Shown: piece by piece, positions 15,792 through 22,721 of the stretch
How positions within the stretch are numbered: the first letter of the stretch is position 1
Layout of the letters: each line of letters begins with the position of its first letter
Assembly (NCBI GenBank): GCA_017468385.1
Contig: JAFUIQ010000028.1
Span: forward strand, 1 to 62,108
DNA from: Clostridia bacterium
GTDB taxonomy: Bacteria > Bacillota > Clostridia > Oscillospirales > CAG-272
Length of the DNA stretch: 62,108 nucleotides
Direction of reading: 5' to 3'
The notes under the pieces: generated by a model
The model's input: only the letters and a program-made list of their open reading frames with translations
Databases searched by the model: none
What the model was told of the DNA's origin: nothing
Position numbers and translations under genes: made by a program

Positions 15792-16524
15792 ATTTCAGCA
15801 ATGCCTCTTTCAGATGGGCGAAAATTTTCTTTTCCTCCCGGGATATCTTTACCTGCGTCAGCCCCAGTGCCTCCGCCGTGGCCTGCTGGGAACACTCACG
15901 GAAATACCGGAGAAACAGGATTTTCTTCCACTGCTCCGGCAGGGAATCGATCACTTCTTTCAGTGCGATCTGGTCGGTGCGCCGCTCGATCATGTCCTCC
16001 GCCGGCAGCAGATTCTCCAGAGAAAAGTCGCTGTCCTCGTCCCCCAGGGATTCGCTGAGCGAACGGACCGGGGAGAGCGCTTCCAGGGCCACAGCGGCCT
16101 CCGTATCGCTGATGGAAAACATCTCTGCCAACTCGTGCAGCTGGGGCTCCCGCCCCTCCTCCCCCAGGAATTTCTCCCGTGCCGCCAGAAGGGATGCCCC
16201 CAACTTCTTTTGCCGCCGGCCCACCTTTACCAACCCGTCATCCCGCAGATACCGGCGGATTTCACCGATGATCAGCGGTACCGCATAGGTGGAAAACTGG
16301 GTCCCCCGGTCTGTGTCAAAACTGCGGATCGCCTTCAGCATGCCGATGGATCCGATCTGGATCAGATCCTCATATTCCACACCGCGTCCGCGGAATCGGT
16401 TGGCAATGCCTCGTACCAACCCCGCGTTTTTGTCCATGAGTTCCGCCATGGCGTCCCGATCGCCATCCTGCGCCTGCTTCAGCAGGGATAGATTGTCCGA
16501 GAAACGGTTTTTTATCTCATCCAT
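15790..16524 (-). CDS. sigF: Sporulation sigma factor F
   Basis: A 244-residue sigma-70 family factor, the first compartment-specific sigma of sporulation, active in the forespore. Region 2 shows NAGLVRGIANRFRGRGVEYEDLIQIGSIGMLKAI and FSTYAVPLIIGEIRRYLRDDG; region 3 follows; region 4 ends with ECSQQATAEALGLTQVKISREEKKI. Identification is firm because spoIIAB and spoIIAA lie directly upstream in the conserved order. Its ATG lies one base after the spoIIAB stop, so translation is coupled. In known systems the protein is held inactive by SpoIIAB until SpoIIAA is dephosphorylated. Confidence 0.96.
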   Translation of the reverse strand: MDEIKNRFSDNLSLLKQAQDGDRDAMAELMDKNAGLVRGIANRFRGRGVEYEDLIQIGSIGMLKAIRSFDTDRGTQFSTYAVPLIIGEIRRYLRDDGLVKVGRRQKKLGASLLAAREKFLGEEGREPQLHELAEMFSISDTEAAVALEALSPVRSLSESLGDEDSDFSLENLLPAEDMIERRTDQIALKEVIDSLPEQWKKILFLRYFRECSQQATAEALGLTQVKISREEKKIFAHLKEALLK

Positions 16525-16525
16525 G

Positions 16526-16981
16526 TCATTTGATCCGGGGCAGGGGAGAGAAGTGCTTGCTCATGATGACTTTTGTGCCTTTTCCGGCGGCGGAGGTCAC
16601 CTTCAGAGAATCCATGAAGTTTTCCATGATGGTGAATCCCATGCCGCTGCGCTCGTTCTCCTTGTCCGTGGTGTACAGCGGCTGCATGGCCTCGTCCAGA
16701 TTGGGGATGCCGCGCCCCTTGTCCTTGATTTCGATGCGGAATTCCCGGTTGTCGTACAGCTTCATCGTTATGTAAATCATGCCGATGGAGTCGGCGTAGG
16801 CGTGAACGATGCAGTTGGTCACCGCCTCCGACACCGCACATTTGATGTCGGAGAGTTCCGTGATGGTGGGATTGACCTGGGCCACAAAAGCGGCGCTGAC
16901 GGAGCGGGCAAAACTTTCATTGATGGAATGGGACGGCAGTACCAGCCGTGCCTCATTGATGGGTTTTCTTCTTTCTCTCAT
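16526..16981 (-). CDS. spoIIAB: Anti-sigma F factor SpoIIAB
   Basis: A 151-residue GHKL-type serine kinase that binds and inhibits sigma F and phosphorylates SpoIIAA. The N box is SDIKCAVSEAVTNCIVHAY (about residues 44-62), the G1 box is IKDKGRGIPNLDEAMQP (about 82-98), and G2 is ERSGMGFTIMENFMDSLKV (about 108-126), all as in the family. The gene starts 3 bases after the spoIIAA stop and ends one base before sigF, giving a tightly coupled operon. The length matches the family (about 145 residues). Confidence 0.96.
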   Translation of the reverse strand: MRERRKPINEARLVLPSHSINESFARSVSAAFVAQVNPTITELSDIKCAVSEAVTNCIVHAYADSIGMIYITMKLYDNREFRIEIKDKGRGIPNLDEAMQPLYTTDKENERSGMGFTIMENFMDSLKVTSAAGKGTKVIMSKHFSPLPRIK

Positions 16982-16984
16982 GGT

Positions 16985-17314
16985 TTAACGCTTCCTTTCG
17001 ATTTTGATCATGCGGCCGATGCCGGCCACGTCCAGAATTTTGCATACGTTTTCCGCCGGGTTCAGCAGGGTGAATTCCGTGCCGATCTCCGATGCCTTGT
17101 TGAACCGGCCGAGAATCAGCCCCAGGCCTGAGCTGTCCATAAATTCCACCCGGGATAAGTCCAGCGTCAGTTTTCGCGGGCGTGTCTTGTAGAGTTCGTC
17201 ATCGATCTGTGCGCGGATGGTGCGCGCATTGTGATGATCTATATCTCCGTGAATTGTGCATAACATACAGTTTCCTCCCATAGTGACGGATATCCGTGCC
17301 GTTTGTGTTTGCAT
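16985..17314 (-). CDS. spoIIAA: Anti-sigma F factor antagonist SpoIIAA
   Basis: A 109-residue STAS-domain protein that releases sigma F from SpoIIAB when unphosphorylated. The phosphorylatable serine lies in MDSSGLGLILGRF (about residues 53-65), the exact family motif. It is the first gene of the sigma-F operon. ATG 17314 is preferred over 17320 because GAGGT ends only just before 17320. A TATAAT-like box reads on the minus strand at 17350-17345 about 30 bases upstream; sigma-H control would be expected from known spore formers, but I could not place a convincing sigma-H promoter. Confidence 0.95.
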   Translation of the reverse strand: MQTQTARISVTMGGNCMLCTIHGDIDHHNARTIRAQIDDELYKTRPRKLTLDLSRVEFMDSSGLGLILGRFNKASEIGTEFTLLNPAENVCKILDVAGIGRMIKIERKR

Positions 17315-17425
17315 AGCCATACCTCATATGATTACTTTTTATTCATTATACCTGTCCTCCGCCGCAAAGATTGTCATAATGGGGCGGCCAATTCCCAATA
17401 TTTGCGGCGAATTTCCCGCTTTGCC

Positions 17426-17454
17426 TTGACTTACATCCCAAATCCATTTATAAT
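17426..17454 (+). promoter_or_regulatory. Sigma-A promoter of pfp
   Basis: TTGACT (17426-17431), a 17-base spacer and a perfect TATAAT (17449-17454). Confidence 0.85.
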
Positions 17455-17500
17455 TACATATATACTTTAGTGAGGAATGGCTATTGCCAGGTGAATGACT

Positions 17501-18760
17501 ATGAATAAACTGATCGGTGCCGCAGTTGTCGGCCAGTCCGGCGGTCCTACCGCCGCCATCAATGCAACCCTTGCGGGTGTAATCCGCAGCGCATTCTCCC
17601 GGGAGTCCGGCGAGTGCATCACCAAACTGTACGGTATGCGTAACGGTATCGAGGGATTCCTCGACGGACGCATTGTGGATCTCGGTGAGATCTTTAAAAA
17701 TGAGGACGGCACTGCCAATGAGGAGAAACTGCAGATTCTCTCCCAGACGCCTGCGGCTGCTCTCGGCTCCTGCCGTAAGAAACTGCCCGATCCCGCACAG
17801 GATGAGGCGTTCTTCGATCGCCTGATCGAGAAGTTCCGCGAGCACGATGTCCGCTACTTCTTCTATATCGGCGGCAACGATTCCATGGATACCGTGGAAA
17901 AACTGAGCCGCTATATTGCCGCCCACGACTATCCCATGCGCGTCGTCGGCCTGCCCAAGACCATCGATAACGACCTGCCCGGCACGGATCACGCGCCCGG
18001 CTTCGGATGCGCCGCCAAGTTCATCGCATCCCAGATGCAGGAAATCGTCCGCGACTGCGCGGTATATACCGTTCCCGCTGTTACCATCGTGGAGATCATG
18101 GGACGTGACGCCGGCTGGCTGACCGCCTCTGCCGCTCTGCCCCGTATCCTGGGCGGTGCCGCTCCCGATTTCGTTTATCTGCCGGAGTCCGTATTCTCCA
18201 TGCAGGCCTTCTTCAACGATATCCGTGCCGCTTTTGAGAAGAAACCCAATCTGGTTATCGCTGTGTCCGAGGGTATCCGTTTTGCCAACGGCACCTACGT
18301 GGGCGAAGGCGACCAGAGCGGCGTGAAGGACGTGTTCGGCCATCGCTATCTGGCCGGTACCGCCAAGACCCTGGAAGACGCTGTCAAGCGTGAATTCGGC
18401 TGCAAGGTCCGCTCCGTGGAGTTGAGCCTGACCCAGCGCTGCGCCGCGCATTGCGCATCCCTGACCGACCTTGCCGAGTCCGCCGCCGCCGGCAGCGCCG
18501 GTGTGCAGGCCGCTATCCTGGGTGCTACCGGATGCATGATCGCTATCGTCCGTGCCGATGAGGCCAACGGCTATTCCGTATCCTACGAAACCTCCGAGAT
18601 CACCCACATCGCCAATAAGGAGCGCAAGGTGCCGGATGAGTTTATCACGGAGCGCTGCAACAACGTTACCGACGCATGCCTGGAGTATCTGCTTCCCCTG
18701 ATTCAGGGTGAACCCCAGATCATCTACAACCAGGGCCTGCCGGTGCACATGAGTATCTGA
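17501..18760 (+). CDS. pfp: Pyrophosphate-dependent 6-phosphofructokinase
   Basis: A 419-residue cytoplasmic phosphofructokinase catalysing reversible phosphorylation of fructose 6-phosphate. The N-terminal VVGQSGGPTAAINATLAG, FYIGGNDSMDT (about residues 124-134), VGLPKTIDNDLPGTDHAPGFG and VEIMGRDAGWL are diagnostic. The Asp in GGND, in place of GGDGS, together with PKTIDND is the known signature of the PPi-using form. ATG 17501 is chosen since AGGTG lies 7 bases upstream; ATG 17495 is too close to it. It has its own strong promoter and terminator. PPi-type enzymes are common in anaerobic Clostridia. Confidence 0.95.
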   Translation: MNKLIGAAVVGQSGGPTAAINATLAGVIRSAFSRESGECITKLYGMRNGIEGFLDGRIVDLGEIFKNEDGTANEEKLQILSQTPAAALGSCRKKLPDPAQDEAFFDRLIEKFREHDVRYFFYIGGNDSMDTVEKLSRYIAAHDYPMRVVGLPKTIDNDLPGTDHAPGFGCAAKFIASQMQEIVRDCAVYTVPAVTIVEIMGRDAGWLTASAALPRILGGAAPDFVYLPESVFSMQAFFNDIRAAFEKKPNLVIAVSEGIRFANGTYVGEGDQSGVKDVFGHRYLAGTAKTLEDAVKREFGCKVRSVELSLTQRCAAHCASLTDLAESAAAGSAGVQAAILGATGCMIAIVRADEANGYSVSYETSEITHIANKERKVPDEFITERCNNVTDACLEYLLPLIQGEPQIIYNQGLPVHMSI

Positions 18761-18765
18761 TACAA

Positions 18766-18800
18766 AAAATCCCGTATACAAAACGTATACGGGATTTTCT
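18766..18800 (+). terminator. Intrinsic terminator of pfp
   Basis: A perfect 14-bp stem (18766-18779 with 18785-18798) with an AAAAC loop ends in TTTT. Confidence 0.88.
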
Positions 18801-18876
18801 ATTTTCACATGTTTTGAGTGGATTTCCGCCCCCGGATCGGCACGAAAAAAAGAAAAAATAAATTTCGTCAATTTTA

Positions 18877-18905
18877 TTGACAAATCCGCTCGGGTGTGGT
18901 ACATT
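18877..18905 (+). promoter_or_regulatory. Sigma-A promoter of a free-standing RNA
   Basis: A perfect TTGACA (18877-18882), a 17-base spacer and TACATT (18900-18905), with no open reading frame downstream on this strand. Confidence 0.75.
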
Positions 18906-18910
18906 GAACA

Positions 18911-19105
18911 CACACAAAGGCACTTGATGTTTTCTGCAGTTACCGGTGATGCACCGATGAACACGGAGGTTCCCCAAGTCGAATTGTTTCTGGCTACAAT
19001 CAGAATACGATGCAGATACGGTTTTCCGACGTTCTCTTGATCGCCGTCTAACAAGGGAAGGAAGCGTTACAGGCAAGGTAGGCGGCAGCCCACCTTGCCT
19101 TTTTC
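18911..19105 (+). ncRNA. Candidate free-standing structured RNA, about 190 bases
   Basis: The gene-free stretch 18761-19103 holds the pfp terminator, then a strong promoter, about 155 bases without a plausible reading frame, and a strong terminator. The next gene is on the opposite strand, so this is not a leader of it. Visible local pairings include CGGTG with CACCG (18944-18956), TTCTG with CAGAA (about 18989-19005), GTCG with CGAC (18976-19030) and TTCCC with GGGAA (about 18970-19059). A size of about 190 bases with a long imperfect duplex fits 6S RNA, but I could not match the sequence to known 6S RNAs, so the class is open. Confidence 0.6.
19070..19105 (+). terminator. Terminator of the free-standing RNA
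   Basis: AGGCAAGGT pairs with ACCTTGCCT, with further GG/CC pairing inside, and TTTTT follows. Confidence 0.85.
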
Positions 19106-19451
19106 AGTTCTCCACGTTCCGCCAGTATTTGTAGTAGGCAATCAGCTGACGCACCTGACCGCCGTGCTCCAGATCGGGCGCGGTGATGACCACTCCCTCC
19201 AGGGACAAAAGCTCCCATGCCGACAGATCCACGATCTTCGTGCGCAGAAGAACATCCTGGCTGGCATATACCAGGATCTCGTCCCCCTTGACAATGATCG
19301 CACCGCTGTGACCGATCACTTCCTCAATGCCGTCCTCTTTCTTTTCCAGAACGCATTTGAGCGAGCGGCCGTCCAGATGCTTCGCCATATCCCGGCGATA
19401 CCGCTTGCTGTTTGGATTTTTGCTTTTGAATAGATTCTTGAAAAGCCCCAT
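19104..19451 (-). CDS. Unrecognised small protein
   Basis: A 115-residue soluble protein with a very basic N terminus (GLFKNLFKSKNPNSKRYRR) followed by a compact beta-rich domain (KCVLEKKEDGIEEVIGHSGAIIVKGDEILVY, then LEGVVITAPDL). I do not recognise the family. The AGG site lies 7 bases before the ATG. It is convergent with the free RNA and divergent from the ABC exporter operon at 19559. The basic N terminus could contact membrane or nucleic acid, which is speculation. Confidence 0.6.
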   Translation of the reverse strand: MGLFKNLFKSKNPNSKRYRRDMAKHLDGRSLKCVLEKKEDGIEEVIGHSGAIIVKGDEILVYASQDVLLRTKIVDLSAWELLSLEGVVITAPDLEHGGQVRQLIAYYKYWRNVEN

Positions 19452-19558
19452 ATGTATACCTGCTTTAACCCTTTGATCTGTTTTTTACAGTATAACACAT
19501 TTTTTATCCCATGCCAATGCATTCGGGACAATTCCATAACAAAGGTGGTGTTTTTTCC

Positions 19559-21976
19559 ATGCTGCCGCTGGACCGATTGAGCCCCGCCGCCGAAAAGGCG
19601 GTACAGGATGCCGGAATTGCTTTGGAGAATATCTCCGTCGTGCTCCGACTGGATCTGGATTTGGAAGGCCGTTTTGGAGAGAGCTGGCTGCTCTATGATA
19701 GCCACTCTCACGCCCTCGTCCGCCTGCTTGGTGATGCCGATACCATTTGCAGCGATCTGGACGAAAAGGAAATGAAGAAACGTAAGCGTAAGCCCACGGT
19801 GACGGATATTCTCAATCCCACAGCCCACCTTCACGCCGCCGCCGTGCGGTACGTGGATTCGCTGGATCTTACGTATTATACCGATGCCGCCGTGGACAAT
19901 TTTGCTTCGTCCAACCGCATCGTTCTGCAGAAGCATGATGCGCCTCGCCCCGATACGGAGGGGATGGAGGAAGAAGAAAAGAAAGCGACGCTGCAGGAGT
20001 GGAATCGGGGGCGCACCGCGTTTATCGCGGGGTACTGCACCAACTCCCGCAAACAGCGGCTGTTCGCCTTTCTTGACATCGTAGAGCGGCTTCTGCGCGG
20101 GGATGAGGTGGGGGAGAATGATCCCATCTTCGATCAGTTCAACATGCGCTGCCCCAAATGCGGCCGCGTCTATGAGGATCAGAGCCGCCGCGTCTGCACC
20201 TACTGCGTGGATCGGGGCGCTTTGATGAAACGACTGCTGGCCTACTTCAAGCCCTTCAAATGGCAGCTCAGCATCGGTCTGATCTGTATGCTGGCCACCT
20301 CGGGCATCTCCCTTCTGTCCCCCATCATCAACGGACAGATCCTGTATGACCGGGTTATCGCCTCAAACGGTATATGGCATACCTGGGAGAAGTTGATCCT
20401 GGTGTTGTGCGTGGTGTTTGGTCTGGCCCTTGTTTCTTTGGGAATCAATATCATCCAGAACCGGAATATGGCGTCCATGTCCACCCGGGTCACCCGCCAG
20501 ATGAAGCTGGATATCTTCACCGCCATGCAGCGGCTGTCTCTGGCCTACTTCAACCAGAATTCCACCGGCCGTCTGATCAACCGCGTCAATTACGACGCCA
20601 ACCGCATCAATTCCTTCTATATCGACGGCGTGCCGAATCTGATCATCAACGGCCTCAACTTCATCGGCCTTACCATCTTTTTGTTCATCATGAACTGGAA
20701 GCTGACGCTGATCGTGTTCCTCCCTGTGCCGCTGATCATCTGCATCTTCAAATTCATGCTCCCCAAGCTGTGGCGCATGTACACAAAGCAGTGGCGTAGC
20801 TCCTCCTCCCTCAATTCCATGCTGGGCGATTCTCTGAACGGTATCCGCGTGGTCAAAGCATTCGCCAAGGAAGCAGAGGAAACGAATCGGTTCTATTCCT
20901 ACTCTCAAAGACTGTACGAGGCCAATCTGAAGGTGAACATGGTGTCCCTCACCATCTTCCCACTGGTAGGCCTTCTGATCGGTATCTCCTCCCAGGCCAT
21001 CTGGGGCGTGGGCGGTATTTCCGTCATGGGCGGAGATATGACTTACGGTGAGTTTACCACCTATCTGGGATATATCGGCATGATCTTCGGCCCGCTTCAG
21101 TTTTTCACCAACTTCACCAATATGCTGACGGATACCATCAACTCCGCCGAGCGTATGTTTGAGGTGCTGGATGCCAATCCGGACATCATGGATGCGCCGG
21201 ATGCGGTGGAACTGGAGACTTTGAAGGGAGATATCACCTTCCAAAACGTGTGCTTCCACTACAATCCCAACCGCCCGATTCTGAAGGATGTGAACATCGA
21301 AATCCATGCCGGCGATAACATCGGCCTGGTGGGACATACGGGAAGCGGAAAGAGCACCATCGCCAATCTGATTACCCGCATGTACGATACCATCTCCGGT
21401 ACCATCTATCTGGACGGCATCGACATCCGCAAGATCAAAACCGAATCTCTTAGGAAGAATATCGCCATCGTGTCCCAGGAGATCTTTCTGTTCCGAGGAT
21501 CCATCGCCGATAATATCCGCTACGCCCGGCCGGATGCCACCATGGAAGAAGTGATCGAGGCGGCCCGCGCCGCCAACGCCCACGATTTCATCGAGCGTCT
21601 GCCCCAGGGCTACGAAACCGAAGTGGGAACGGGCAGCCGATCCCTTTCCGGCGGCGAAAAACAGCGCATCTCCATTGCCCGCGCTTTGCTGCTTTCCCCC
21701 TCGCTTCTGATCCTGGATGAGGCTACCGCCGCCATGGATACGGAAACGGAGCGGCTCATCAGCGATGCCTTGGCCAAACTGGTCCAGGGTCGTACCACCA
21801 TCTCCATCGCCCACCGCCTGTCTACTTTGAAGGATTGCAACTATCTGTTTGCCATCGAAAACGGAGAGATCGCCGAGGAAGGCACCCGTGAGGAACTGAT
21901 GGAAAAGCGAGGCGTGTACTACAAGCTGTATACACTGCAGAGTCAGGCAATGAAAAAGGTTCTTTCCGGTATGTGA
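19559..21976 (+). CDS. ABC exporter with N-terminal zinc-ribbon domain
   Basis: An 805-residue half-transporter. Residues 1-200 form an unusual soluble N-terminal domain. A four-cysteine zinc ribbon (CPKCGRVYEDQSRRVCTYC, about 198-216) follows, then the six-helix exporter membrane domain (about 230-535) and the nucleotide-binding domain (Walker A GHTGSGKST, signature LSGGEKQRISIARAL, Walker B LLILDEATAAMD, switch His in IAHRLST). All catalytic residues are intact. It forms an operon with the DUF1854 gene and a second zinc-ribbon exporter, so it is probably half of a heterodimer. Related ABC/DUF1854 pairs are annotated as cyanophycin-associated in Betaproteobacteria; no cyanophycin genes are seen here. 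The ATG at 19559 follows AAAGGTGG. Confidence 0.9.
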   Translation: MLPLDRLSPAAEKAVQDAGIALENISVVLRLDLDLEGRFGESWLLYDSHSHALVRLLGDADTICSDLDEKEMKKRKRKPTVTDILNPTAHLHAAAVRYVDSLDLTYYTDAAVDNFASSNRIVLQKHDAPRPDTEGMEEEEKKATLQEWNRGRTAFIAGYCTNSRKQRLFAFLDIVERLLRGDEVGENDPIFDQFNMRCPKCGRVYEDQSRRVCTYCVDRGALMKRLLAYFKPFKWQLSIGLICMLATSGISLLSPIINGQILYDRVIASNGIWHTWEKLILVLCVVFGLALVSLGINIIQNRNMASMSTRVTRQMKLDIFTAMQRLSLAYFNQNSTGRLINRVNYDANRINSFYIDGVPNLIINGLNFIGLTIFLFIMNWKLTLIVFLPVPLIICIFKFMLPKLWRMYTKQWRSSSSLNSMLGDSLNGIRVVKAFAKEAEETNRFYSYSQRLYEANLKVNMVSLTIFPLVGLLIGISSQAIWGVGGISVMGGDMTYGEFTTYLGYIGMIFGPLQFFTNFTNMLTDTINSAERMFEVLDANPDIMDAPDAVELETLKGDITFQNVCFHYNPNRPILKDVNIEIHAGDNIGLVGHTGSGKSTIANLITRMYDTISGTIYLDGIDIRKIKTESLRKNIAIVSQEIFLFRGSIADNIRYARPDATMEEVIEAARAANAHDFIERLPQGYETEVGTGSRSLSGGEKQRISIARALLLSPSLLILDEATAAMDTETERLISDALAKLVQGRTTISIAHRLSTLKDCNYLFAIENGEIAEEGTREELMEKRGVYYKLYTLQSQAMKKVLSGM

Positions 21977-21998
21977 CACCGGGGAAAGGATAACGATT

Positions 21999-22682
21999 AT
22001 GGCTGAAGAAAAAACCAAAGTTTCCCCGACGGAAAAACCGTCTGAGGAAAAAGAGAAAAAAGATACACCTGCGCCCAAACCGTCCGATGAGGCAAAAGAA
22101 CTGTCCAAACCGGGAACGGTGGACGAAGAGGACGAGGAAATCGACGCGGACAAGCTGTTCCAGCGCCGCCCGTCGGTGGCCCTGACCCCGGAAAACGCCC
22201 GCTTCCGCCGCTCTGCCGGCGGGATGATCTCCCTGGATCTGATCGGCGGGGAGGAGACGGAAACCTTTGAGCGGGTGGTGGTGCTTCGCTCCTTCCCCAT
22301 CACGGCACCGGAGGAATTCCTGTCCGTGCGGGAACCGGATACCCGCAAGAAAGGCCGCGGTGCCGAGATCGGCATGATCCGCTACCTGAACGATTTTGAT
22401 GCGGATACCGTGGCGCTGATCCATGAGGAGTTGAGCGTGCGCTATTTCACGCCCCAGATCCTGAAAATCCACTCTGTGAAGGAGAAGTTCGGCTATTCCT
22501 ATTGGGAAGCGGAGACCACGGCAGGAAAAGTGTCCTTTGTCCTCAACAATCCCTTCGCCAATATCCGCGTGCTGGAGGATCAGCGCATTTACATATCCGA
22601 TATGGACGGCAACAGTTTTGTGATCCCCGATCCCACCGCCTTGGATCGGGCCAGCTACCGCCGCATTGAGGTGTATATCTGA
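21999..22682 (+). CDS. DUF1854 family protein
   Basis: A 227-residue protein between two ABC exporter genes. The first 75 residues are a highly charged, low-complexity Lys/Glu/Pro stretch likely to be disordered. The DUF1854 domain follows (about residues 85-227), with GAEIGMIRYLNDFDADTVALIHEELSVRYFTPQI, VKEKFGYSYWEAETTAGKVSF and VLEDQRIYISDMDGN. DUF1854 proteins are known to neighbour ABC exporters, but their biochemical role is not established. A ribosome binding site (AAAGGA) precedes the ATG. Gene order suggests a cytoplasmic accessory subunit or substrate adaptor for the exporter. Confidence 0.88.
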   Translation: MAEEKTKVSPTEKPSEEKEKKDTPAPKPSDEAKELSKPGTVDEEDEEIDADKLFQRRPSVALTPENARFRRSAGGMISLDLIGGEETETFERVVVLRSFPITAPEEFLSVREPDTRKKGRGAEIGMIRYLNDFDADTVALIHEELSVRYFTPQILKIHSVKEKFGYSYWEAETTAGKVSFVLNNPFANIRVLEDQRIYISDMDGNSFVIPDPTALDRASYRRIEVYI

Positions 22683-22721
22683 TCCGTTGGATCAAATTCA
22701 TGAGAGGAATTAGGTTCCGAT

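Noticed and set aside
18911-19105. SRP RNA, tmRNA or RNase P RNA identity
   Set aside because: Signature segments of these RNAs (for example GGTCAGGTCC..GGAAGCAGC or GAGGAAAGTCC) are absent; 6S was kept only as a possibility.
20363-22375. A 670-codon minus-strand open frame opposite the first ABC exporter
   Set aside because: It is a shadow frame: the plus strand has a full ABC exporter with intact motifs, and the minus product shows low-complexity Gly/His/Asp composition with no domain or ribosome binding site.
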